From positions 1 through 64,000 of the forward strand of contig CALAJV010000017.1 in the NCBI GenBank assembly GCA_937922805.1: a stretch of 64,000 bases of DNA. The letters are read 5' to 3'. This DNA is from an uncultured Acidimicrobiales bacterium. GTDB taxonomy: Bacteria; Actinomycetota; Acidimicrobiia; Acidimicrobiales; SZUA-35. A model generated the notes under the pieces. The model did no database searches. It saw only the letters and a program-made list of their open reading frames with translations, and had not been told where the DNA came from. The position numbers and the translations under genes are program-made. How positions within the stretch are numbered: position 1 is the first letter of the stretch; the number at the start of each line of letters is the position of its first letter. Below are positions 8,887-16,384 of the stretch, one piece after another.

Positions 8887-10389
8887 ATGGCGCTCCTAAG
8901 TGGTAAACAAATCGGTGAGTTCGAGGTGCAGTCAGTAATCGGCACCGGCGGATTTTCTACTGTCTACTTGGCTGTCAGCGCGTTAGGACAACAGGTGGCG
9001 GTCAAAGTCTTGGCCGAAAACCATGCCTTTGACCCGGACATCCGGGAGCGGTTTATTTCCGAGGCAGACGCGTTACGCCGGGTTCGTTCTGATCTCATTG
9101 TTGATGTTTATGATCTAGGCGAGACGTCCGATGGCCAACCCTACATTGTCATCCAATACGCCGACCGCGGTGACCTGGTTCACCGGCGCCGAACACTGAT
9201 CAACAACGGTTGGAAGCCACTGGCCGTAGACGTCCAATTTCTCGCCGACGTCATAACCGATGCCCTAGCGGCAGTGCACGCCGAAGATCTAGTCCACCGA
9301 GATGTCTCTCCATCAAACATCTTGATCTTTTCGGGAAACATGAACCTCGATCGCTCCGGCGTCCCGTTTATGCGAGGAGACGAAAGCCTGCTGCTGGCTG
9401 ACTTTGGCTTAGTGAAAGACATGTCGCAGGGGAGCGGTCTGACCGTCGGAGCCGGGACACCAGGGTTTTCGGCCCCAGAACAACGAACCGGTCTGGCCCT
9501 GATTGACCATCGAATCGATATCTACGCGGCCTCAGCCGTAATCTTGTGGTTTCTTACTGGAGCAACCGTAACCACCCTCCCAGATTGGCGTGATCGGTTA
9601 GCCGATCAGGACCTCCCGATACCGCTGCTGAATTCGATAGGTAAAGGCTTGTCAACGCTGCCAGAAGATCGACATCAGTCGATTGATGAGTGGCACATTG
9701 ACATAACCGAAAATCTAATGTTTTTGGCCGACGCCGAGGGACAGGGGATAGTCAGTTCCGATGAACTCCCGCCAATTTCCGCTCCGCGTGGCTCGTCGGC
9801 ATCACGATCGGTCTTCTCGGCCCTAGACAAACTGATGACCCAGCCGAAGATCCTAGGCGCCATCGCACTAGCGATCGTACTTCTAACCATGGGTGTACTT
9901 GGTCGAGATGCGCTCAACGAAACGTTCAACCCTGAAAGCGAAGCAGTTGAACAATCCGCTGAGGACGAGGCATCCCCAACCAACGAACCAACCGAGACGA
10001 CCACATCCACCACCGCCGTGTCGACCTCCGCCACACTCGAGCAGCTGGACGAGGAAATCGACGGGCAAAATATTAGGCCACCAGAACTTGCTGATGCCTA
10101 CTTTGCTTTCGTAGACAATCAACAAGCCCTTCTTACTTTGTGGTCTGACAACAAGCCACCAGAAGGTGTGCTCGGTCGCGAAGTCCAAATATCGGTAAAC
10201 GGGGGCGAATTCAGAACTGAGCTTAGGGAGTCAACCGTTACCGAGCTAGGTCAGCGATTTTTTAGAACTGGGAACCCACCCACACCGATCTCGAAGTCAA
10301 ACGACTACCGGGTCAGAATCAGGTGGATGGCTGAAAACGACGTTACGTCAGACTGGGCACCTGTCCGGGTCATCAGAGCAGAAGAGTAA
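8887..10389 (+). CDS. Membrane-anchored Ser/Thr protein kinase
   Basis: 500 residues. The N-terminal Hanks kinase domain has a glycine loop (GTGGFSTV, 20-27), catalytic K40, E59, H137-R138-D139, N144, D172-F-G and A197-P-E. The usual lysine after HRD (HRDxK) is serine here (HRDVS), while D139 and N144 are kept. A basic juxtamembrane region leads to one membrane helix (about 321-339). A Thr/Glu-rich linker follows, then an extracellular domain of about 110 residues with no recognised PASTA repeat (resembles a fibronectin-like sandwich: YRVRIRWMAENDVTSDWAPVRV). It probably senses an envelope signal and acts on the neighbouring sigma factor or its regulators; the target is inference. Confidence 0.9.
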   Translation: MALLSGKQIGEFEVQSVIGTGGFSTVYLAVSALGQQVAVKVLAENHAFDPDIRERFISEADALRRVRSDLIVDVYDLGETSDGQPYIVIQYADRGDLVHRRRTLINNGWKPLAVDVQFLADVITDALAAVHAEDLVHRDVSPSNILIFSGNMNLDRSGVPFMRGDESLLLADFGLVKDMSQGSGLTVGAGTPGFSAPEQRTGLALIDHRIDIYAASAVILWFLTGATVTTLPDWRDRLADQDLPIPLLNSIGKGLSTLPEDRHQSIDEWHIDITENLMFLADAEGQGIVSSDELPPISAPRGSSASRSVFSALDKLMTQPKILGAIALAIVLLTMGVLGRDALNETFNPESEAVEQSAEDEASPTNEPTETTTSTTAVSTSATLEQLDEEIDGQNIRPPELADAYFAFVDNQQALLTLWSDNKPPEGVLGREVQISVNGGEFRTELRESTVTELGQRFFRTGNPPTPISKSNDYRVRIRWMAENDVTSDWAPVRVIRAEE

Positions 10390-10401
10390 CCGGCGCCGCA
10401 T

Positions 10402-11637
10402 CTAGCTTTTGCGGTACGGCAGCCAAACTGTAACTACGGCACCGGTGCTTTTGTCTGCTTGTGCTGGGTCGCCAGAAGATTCGGTTGGCTCACTCGGTTC
10501 AGCACGGTTTGCCGCCTCGCATCGTCCGCCATGCAGTTCGGCGATAGTACGAGCAATTGCCATTCCAAGCCCCACATTACCTGAGCGGTCTCCACGTCGG
10601 AACCGTTCGAACACGTGCTCAATAATGCCAGGGTCGAATCCGGGGCCATCGTCGATGATCTCAATCTTCGCTTGCGTCTTTTCTAGCGCCGTAGATAACA
10701 CAACTTTGTTGGATCGAGCGGCGGCGTTTCGAGTCAAATTGTCGATCATTTGCCGAACAAGGTTGTAGTCGGCGTCAACTACGACCGCTTCGCCCGGTCG
10801 AGCTTCGATGAGCACATCATCGACCCTGATCGAGGCAGCAACTTCTTCTACGAGAAGGTCTAGTCGTAGCGGCGCCAATCTCGGCGTCGCTTGCCCTGCT
10901 TCCAACCGAGCGAACTCGAGCAGTTCACCCACGCTAGAACCAGCCCGTTCAGTAGCGGAGAGAATCTCAGACAAGGACTGCCGATACTCGTCGGCCGATC
11001 GATCCCGTGACAGCGCATGACCAGCCGACGCCTGAATGATGGATAGTGGTGTCCGAAGCTCATGTGCGGCATCGGCAATGAAGTCTCTATTGACGTCGTG
11101 GGCCTTTTCGATCGCTCCGACCGGACGACCAGAAACGAACCAGGTTAAGCCGCCTACCAAAGCCGCTAGGATGACAACTATCCCGATCCACCTGGTCCGC
11201 AGCGCTTGAAGCCGGTCAAGTTCATCACCTAATCCGACAATCGACAGAATGACCTGATCGTCGCCAATCCACCGTCCAACGGCAAGCCAATTACCATCGA
11301 ACTCGAACTCCCGGACGTAGTAGTTACCATTACCGATCGTCTGCTCGGCCAGAGCTACCAAGGGCGGATCAACCACCCAAACCTCTCCCTTGGGTTCTAC
11401 GTATTGGTCCCCAACGCTGACATACCACGTGTTTGGGGGCGGTTGAATATCGTCGCTCCCCTGAAAGTAGAAGGAGTCGGCAATGAGGCTCCGAGCGTAG
11501 CTTTCGGTTTCTTGGCGAACTTCTGCTGCAGAGCTGCGATAGGCGACCACGGCAAAGGGACCGACAAAACACAGCACCGTCACCGCCGCGGCGAGAGCTA
11601 GTAGCACTCTTTTCCGAGCATCTCTTTTCACGCTCAC
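10402..11637 (-). CDS. Sensor histidine kinase, no adjacent response regulator
   Basis: 411 residues. A GGAGG (complement of 11646-11650) lies 8 nt before a GTG at 11637, which I take as the start instead of an upstream in-frame TTG. Order: membrane helix 1 (about 10-33), an extracytoplasmic sensor of about 110 residues, helix 2 (about 151-170), then dimerisation/phosphoacceptor domain with H192 in DAAHELRTPLS. The ATP-binding domain carries N (DNLTRNAAA) and G (DDGPGFDPG) boxes. It autophosphorylates on histidine and passes phosphate to a response regulator, but none lies nearby, so it is an orphan. It faces away from the ECF sigma gene at 11893 and converges on the kinase gene with a 12-bp gap. 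Confidence 0.9.
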   Translation of the reverse strand: MSVKRDARKRVLLALAAAVTVLCFVGPFAVVAYRSSAAEVRQETESYARSLIADSFYFQGSDDIQPPPNTWYVSVGDQYVEPKGEVWVVDPPLVALAEQTIGNGNYYVREFEFDGNWLAVGRWIGDDQVILSIVGLGDELDRLQALRTRWIGIVVILAALVGGLTWFVSGRPVGAIEKAHDVNRDFIADAAHELRTPLSIIQASAGHALSRDRSADEYRQSLSEILSATERAGSSVGELLEFARLEAGQATPRLAPLRLDLLVEEVAASIRVDDVLIEARPGEAVVVDADYNLVRQMIDNLTRNAAARSNKVVLSTALEKTQAKIEIIDDGPGFDPGIIEHVFERFRRGDRSGNVGLGMAIARTIAELHGGRCEAANRAEPSEPTESSGDPAQADKSTGAVVTVWLPYRKS

Positions 11638-11892
11638 GGGAAACACCTCCAAGAACAAACCAACACGATCGCGTAGCTCGTCACGTTTGGATTCACAGCA
11701 ACCTCATCTGATCCCAGTGTCGCACGGATCAAATGAAGAAGCGATGAAGACAGCCGAAACTGGCCAGAAATCAGTGATTTTCGACTGATTCGAAAAAACT
11801 TCGCAACGGGCTGCAACTTTTCCTGCCGGTCACCGCAACACATCTTTGCCACGGGGAAGTGTCCTGGTGGGGCGTGACGAAAGAGCAGAACA

Positions 11893-12486
11893 ATGGGAAA
11901 CCACAACCTAACTGAGATGAACAACAGCGTGCTTCAAGCCACAGCGAGCACATCCACTTCGCAGCTCGAGTTCGATGACTTTTATCGCAAGCACAGTCGT
12001 TCTCTGATGAGCTTTGCTTGCATCTTGACCAAAAACGAGAAAGAGGCGGAGGATCTCACCCAAGACGTCTTCGCCGATGTTCATCGCCAATGGCACAAGG
12101 TTCAGCAGTGCGAGAACCCTCGAGCTTGGGTTCGAAAGATCATGACCAACAAGTCAACTTCTCGGATTCGGCGAAATATCGTGGAGCAAAAGGCGATGAC
12201 CAAAATTGCAGCTCGACCACTCCGAGCCGTCAACGAGACCGTGATTGAGTCTCCCGAGATTAGATTGGCCGTCAAGTCTCTGCCTACCCGTCAAGCACAA
12301 GCAATTGTGTTGAAGTATTGGGAAGACCGGACTGTCGAAGAGATCGCAGAAATTCTCGACTGCGGAAGCGAGACGGTGAAGACTCACCTCCGACGAGGGC
12401 GAGCTTCTATGGCTCAATCGCTGCACGCGTTCAACGCTTCGGACAATGGTGGTCGTCATGCTGATGGTCTGCCGCTAGCCGCCTAA
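11893..12486 (+). CDS. ECF sigma factor (SigE/RpoE type)
   Basis: 197 residues. Region 2 spans about 28-95 (FDDFYRKHSRSLMSFACILT, EDLTQDVFADVHRQW, PRAWVRKIMTNKS). Region 4 spans about 130-185 (LPTRQAQAIVLKYWEDRTVEEIAEILDC with a C-terminal recognition helix). This is the actinobacterial SigE-like layout. No anti-sigma gene follows; the next gene is an aldehyde dehydrogenase after 94 bp. The ATG at 11893 lacks a strong ribosome site, and an ATG at 11917 is an alternative start. It is divergent from the orphan histidine kinase, so the two may respond to the same stress (inference). Confidence 0.88.
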   Translation: MGNHNLTEMNNSVLQATASTSTSQLEFDDFYRKHSRSLMSFACILTKNEKEAEDLTQDVFADVHRQWHKVQQCENPRAWVRKIMTNKSTSRIRRNIVEQKAMTKIAARPLRAVNETVIESPEIRLAVKSLPTRQAQAIVLKYWEDRTVEEIAEILDCGSETVKTHLRRGRASMAQSLHAFNASDNGGRHADGLPLAA

Positions 12487-12568
12487 CGTTTCTCCCTGAG
12501 TTAGGTGCGCAGAATCGACTGGCCCCAGTTTTAGATCTACAAGTTGGATCTAATGCGGGGGCCGTCGG

Positions 12569-12574
12569 TACTAT
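12569..12574 (+). promoter_or_regulatory. -10 box TACTAT, leaderless start of the dehydrogenase gene
   Basis: TACTAT ends 6 nt before the ATG at 12581 and no ribosome-binding site is present. At that distance transcription would begin at or next to the start codon. Confidence 0.55.
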
Positions 12575-12580
12575 CGCATA

Positions 12581-14011
12581 ATGTTCATCAATGGTGAGTG
12601 GATCGATTCCAGCAGTGGTCAGACCTTCGACGTTCTCAATCCGGCAACTGGTGAGGTTCTAGGGCAAGTCCCTGACGGAGGAACTGAAGACGCCATCGCC
12701 GCCATCGACGCCGCTTACGAGGCTGGTCGATCGTGGTCATCGTCAACGGCCTACGAGCGGGCGGATCTTCTCCAACGAGCCTGGCAGCTTATGACTGAGC
12801 GAGCTGATGAGCTAGCCCGACTCATGACTTCCGAACAAGGAAAGCCCCTAAAGGCAAGCCAGTTCGAGGTTGGCTATGGCGCCGACTTTGTTCGTTGGTA
12901 CGCCGAGGAAGCACGACGAATAACCGGTGATTGGTTACCGTCTGGCCGTAAAGATCAACGATTCTTATCGATCAAACAACCGGTGGGTGTGGTAGCGGCA
13001 GTCACGCCATGGAATTATCCGATGTCGATGCTGACAAGAAAGATGGCCCCAGCATTGGCGGCCGGTTGCACAATGGTGTTGAAACCAGCCGAAGCTACAC
13101 CGCTTTCAGCCAAAGCGATCTTCGATATCTTCACCGACGCTGGGTTTCCACCAGGCGTAATCAACATGGTCACAACGTCTAACCCGGCCCCCGTCGGCGA
13201 CGTGTTTACCAGTGACGCTCGAGTGGCCAAACTAACGTTTACTGGATCGACCGAAGTTGGCCGCCTACTAGCGGCCAAAGCCGGAGCCTCGTTGCAGCGA
13301 GTCTCAGTTGAGCTCGGCGGTCACGCACCGTTCATTGTTTATCCCGACGCCGATCCGCTCAATGCAGCTAAGGGTGCAGCAGCCCTCAAATTTCTCAATG
13401 CAGGGCAGGCCTGCATTAGTCCTAATCGCCTGTACGTTCACCGCGATGCTGCTGACGGATTCATCGACATGTTGACGAAACGGGTCAACGGGCTCGTGAC
13501 TGGCAATGGGATGACGGAAGGAGTCGGCGTTGGCCCTTTGGTGGATGAGTCGGCGGTCGCAAAAGTGTCAGCTCAAGTGGAGGACGCCCGGGCTAAAGGC
13601 GCTGGCGTACCAGTCGGTGGTAAACGGCTAACCGCTGATGGGCTCGACAACGGCTTCTTCTATGCCCCAACGGTCCTAACCGGCGTCAGGCCAGAAATGA
13701 CGATCTACCGGGAGGAAACGTTCGGGCCAGTAGCCCCAGTCGTCATTTACGATGATGTAGACCAAGTGATCGAAATGGCGAACGATACCAATTACGGATT
13801 GGCCGCCTATGTGTACACCCAAGATATGAAAACGGCACTGACTGCATTCGAGCAGTTGCGGTTTGGCATCGTTGGGATCAATGACGTCAACCCAACCTCA
13901 GCTGCGGTTCCATTCGGAGGCATGGGCGATTCGGGAATAGGGCGAGAAGGCGGCCACGAAGGAATCGCCGAGTACCTCGAAACAAAAACGGCAGGCATCT
14001 CACTTCGATAG
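12581..14011 (+). CDS. NAD(P)-dependent aldehyde dehydrogenase, succinate-semialdehyde type
   Basis: 476 residues, normal length for the family. Visible catalytic set: N145 (PWNYP), K168 (KPAEATP), E244 (VELGGHAP) as general base and C278 (NAGQACISPNR) as nucleophile; nucleotide-binding FTGSTEVGR at 220-228. The enzyme oxidises an aldehyde to an acid through a thiohemiacetal. Overall pattern is closest to the succinate-semialdehyde dehydrogenase branch (GabD-like), which feeds 4-aminobutyrate carbon into the citric acid cycle, but other semialdehydes are possible. It appears to be a single-gene unit with its own leaderless promoter. Confidence 0.88.
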   Translation: MFINGEWIDSSSGQTFDVLNPATGEVLGQVPDGGTEDAIAAIDAAYEAGRSWSSSTAYERADLLQRAWQLMTERADELARLMTSEQGKPLKASQFEVGYGADFVRWYAEEARRITGDWLPSGRKDQRFLSIKQPVGVVAAVTPWNYPMSMLTRKMAPALAAGCTMVLKPAEATPLSAKAIFDIFTDAGFPPGVINMVTTSNPAPVGDVFTSDARVAKLTFTGSTEVGRLLAAKAGASLQRVSVELGGHAPFIVYPDADPLNAAKGAAALKFLNAGQACISPNRLYVHRDAADGFIDMLTKRVNGLVTGNGMTEGVGVGPLVDESAVAKVSAQVEDARAKGAGVPVGGKRLTADGLDNGFFYAPTVLTGVRPEMTIYREETFGPVAPVVIYDDVDQVIEMANDTNYGLAAYVYTQDMKTALTAFEQLRFGIVGINDVNPTSAAVPFGGMGDSGIGREGGHEGIAEYLETKTAGISLR

Positions 14012-14175
14012 CGAGCGCTCTACGTTCGTTGCCGCCATTCAGATGCGCGGCATTGTGTGAAATTGTTTACGCATCTATGCCTCCCCCCTTGGCGTAGAAC
14101 TCGGTACTGGAAGCTTGTCACCACGACGGCAACCGAGACCGAACAAACCAGCACACAACACGCAAAGGGAGAGAC

Positions 14176-15012
14176 ATGATAAAGATACATCGCCCGCTAC
14201 GAATGCTCCTAGCGGCATTACTAGCCACCTCAATGCTTGCGTTCGCAAGCCCAATAGCCGCTTCGGCCGGAGAAGATGATGGACCCCGCATCCATTTGAT
14301 CCACGGCATTCCCGGGGTCGAAGTCGACGTTGAGGCCAACGGCAAAGATGTTTTCACCGGATTCTCGTTCGGAGACACCCAGGATCTTTCGGCACTAGCC
14401 GGCGAGACCCTTGGCGGTCTCAAGGTGAAAGTTGCTGGAACTGACACCACAGCGATCGACGTTGGCGACATGCGACTTCCCGCAAGCGGTAGTTACACCG
14501 TGATCGCCCACCTCGACGGCGACGGCAACCCTGCTGTTTCGATGTTCGACAATGACATCTCGAAGATCGACGCCGGAGAGGGTCGACTCACAGTTCGCCA
14601 TACTGCGGCCGCCCCTGCCGTTGATATTCTGGCTAACGGATCCCCGGCCTTCGTCGATGTCGCGAATGGTAAGGGTGGCACTGTTGATCTCGATGCTGGC
14701 ACAATCTCGGCCTCAGTAGTTCCTACTGGCGAAACTGAGCCGGTTGTTATCGGGCCAGCTGACCTTGAGATTGTCGAAGGCACGCACCTCATCGTCTACG
14801 CAATCGGTTCGCTCGAAGACGAAACGCTCGACGTCGTCACCGAATCAATCGAAGACCTTCACAGCGCTCCAGCTGCGGTTCACACCGGCAACAGCCCGGT
14901 ATCTTCTAGCAACGACCTCGGCCTGTACACCGGGATAGCCTTCGCTGCTTTGCTGGCCGCAGGGATGGTGACCGTGTCTCGAACTCGACGTAACATCATC
15001 GAAGCTAGCTAG
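14176..15012 (+). CDS. DUF4397 surface protein, likely sortase substrate
   Basis: 278 residues, ATG preceded by AAGGGAGAG. Signal peptide 1-32 (cut near ASA-GE). Residues about 36-230 contain two DUF4397 beta-sandwich repeats (IHLIHGIPGVEVDVEANG and LTVRHTAAAPAVDILANG). The C-terminus has a VHTGNSP motif, a hydrophobic helix (about 248-267) and a basic tail (RTRRN), which is the layout of a sortase sorting signal. The motif is not the standard LPxTG. The next gene, 17 bp downstream, is a sortase, so this is probably its dedicated substrate on the cell surface. DUF4397 proteins have no defined biochemical role that I can state. Confidence 0.85.
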   Translation: MIKIHRPLRMLLAALLATSMLAFASPIAASAGEDDGPRIHLIHGIPGVEVDVEANGKDVFTGFSFGDTQDLSALAGETLGGLKVKVAGTDTTAIDVGDMRLPASGSYTVIAHLDGDGNPAVSMFDNDISKIDAGEGRLTVRHTAAAPAVDILANGSPAFVDVANGKGGTVDLDAGTISASVVPTGETEPVVIGPADLEIVEGTHLIVYAIGSLEDETLDVVTESIEDLHSAPAAVHTGNSPVSSSNDLGLYTGIAFAALLAAGMVTVSRTRRNIIEAS

Positions 15013-15029
15013 AGCGAACAGCTTCTGTT

Positions 15030-15731
15030 ATGACTCACCCTTTTAGGCAACGTCGGCTAACGACAGCAATTGTAGTAACACTGCTGGCATTGGTCGGCGT
15101 TGCCTGCGGGTCTGATGCTCAGCCCGAAACAGGTTCGCCCACCCCGACAGAATCAACCCCAACGATCGAAGCCTCTCAAGATACTTTGATCGTCGATGAG
15201 TCATCCGTTTCAGAACAAGAAGCCGACTCCTTAGGTGATCGTACCGTTGCGTTGCCGCCAGCGCCGGTTGGAATTCCCGGACCTCGAGACCGAGTTGTTC
15301 CGACGAGCATTACTATCGATTCTCTTCGGATTAGCGAAGCCAACATCTTGGCTGCCGGAGTGGAACTGAACGGAGATATGGAAGTACCCGAAGCCGACGA
15401 GGTTGGTTGGTACGAGTACGGTCCAACTCCGGGTGAAGCGGGTGCTGCGGTACTTGCGGCCCACATCGCGTACGACGGCGAGGATGGAGTCTTCTTAAAG
15501 CTCGACAAGCTTGCAGTAGGCGAGAACGTGAGCATTTCATACAGCGACGGCTCATCCAAACAATTCGTAGTTACCGAGACTCAGCAGTACCCCAAAAACG
15601 AATTGCCAGCTGAGCGAGTCTTCGCCCGAACCGGAGACGCATCGCTAGTCTTGATCACTTGTGGCGGAGATTTCAATCGCTCCGTTCGAAGCTATACCGA
15701 CAACGTCGTTGTCTACGCCGAGCCCCTGTAG
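15030..15731 (+). CDS. Class F-like sortase with a lipoprotein signal
   Basis: 233 residues. Sortases are transpeptidases that cut a sorting motif and join the protein to the wall. The catalytic set is visible: H145 (AAHIAY), C211 (LITCGG) and R220 (RSVRSYTDN). Residues about 87-233 form the barrel. The N-terminus ends in LVGVAC (C26), a lipobox, followed by a Thr/Glu/Pro-rich linker, so the enzyme would be lipid-anchored outside the membrane rather than held by a transmembrane helix. It follows the DUF4397 gene by 17 bp, forming a substrate/enzyme pair. Class assignment is by overall pattern. Confidence 0.88.
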   Translation: MTHPFRQRRLTTAIVVTLLALVGVACGSDAQPETGSPTPTESTPTIEASQDTLIVDESSVSEQEADSLGDRTVALPPAPVGIPGPRDRVVPTSITIDSLRISEANILAAGVELNGDMEVPEADEVGWYEYGPTPGEAGAAVLAAHIAYDGEDGVFLKLDKLAVGENVSISYSDGSSKQFVVTETQQYPKNELPAERVFARTGDASLVLITCGGDFNRSVRSYTDNVVVYAEPL

Positions 15732-15807
15732 TAGCAGTAAGAATTTTGGCGCCGCTAGTGCTCTACTAGGGTTGGTTCATTATGGAGCTACTAGTAGTTG
15801 TGGCATC

Positions 15808-16182
15808 GTGAGTACATCAGAGTCACAAGATCAAATTCTCGACGCCGTCTTATCTGTCATGACGCGCGATGGTGTCCGAGGGGCGTCGATGAGAACTGTG
15901 GCCATAGAGGCTGACGTTTCACTCGGCCTTCTCAGCTACCACTTCGATGGCAAAGACGCGTTGATCACAGCGGCGTTTCAGCTCGCTACCACACGACTTT
16001 TGGATCGGTCTTCAGAGGCAATCGAAGGCATCGTGGATCCGGACCAACGAGTAAGCGCATATCTACGAGGCTCGTTCCACCCAGATTTTCTTGACGACGA
16101 ATACTTGCAACTCCGAATGTCTCTTTGGGCCGTCGCCAAAACTGACGATGCGTTAGGAAGTGTTGAGAACACCGAGCCATAA
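15808..16182 (+). CDS. TetR-family regulator, C-terminally short
   Basis: 124 residues from a GTG at 15808, with a -10-like TAGTTG seven nt upstream; an open frame continues upstream but is not regulator-like. Residues 5-55 are a TetR DNA-binding domain (ILDAVLSVMTRDGVRGASMRTVAIEADVSLGLLSYHF with helix-turn-helix). The ligand/dimer domain begins (LQLRMSLWAVAKTDDALG) but stops after about 70 residues. Family members are usually about 190-200 residues, so it lacks roughly the last third. It may be a decaying gene or a short natural variant. I found no obvious continuation in another frame. Its target is unknown. Confidence 0.65.
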   Translation: MSTSESQDQILDAVLSVMTRDGVRGASMRTVAIEADVSLGLLSYHFDGKDALITAAFQLATTRLLDRSSEAIEGIVDPDQRVSAYLRGSFHPDFLDDEYLQLRMSLWAVAKTDDALGSVENTEP

Positions 16183-16371
16183 TCGGCGACGCTCCGGCGA
16201 TGACCTGAGGCGTTCTATTTCAACAACGGTAAGAATGTCAGCCGCTGCCCGTCACACAAATGACGTACTACTAACGGCTAATTCTGTTGCGCTGCGGTGA
16301 CAACTTAGCAATTTCACCCATGAGGCAACGGGTGAGCTTCCCCACGAAGACAAATGACCCTAGATCAGTCG

Positions 16372-16377
16372 TAGGAT
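16372..16377 (+). promoter_or_regulatory. -10 box TAGGAT of PASTA kinase 1
   Basis: TAGGAT, then exactly 7 nt, then the GTG start at 16385. The second kinase at 19307 has the same TAGGAT-N7-GTG arrangement, which supports both a leaderless transcript and the chosen start codons. Confidence 0.65.
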
Positions 16378-16384
16378 AGAGGGT

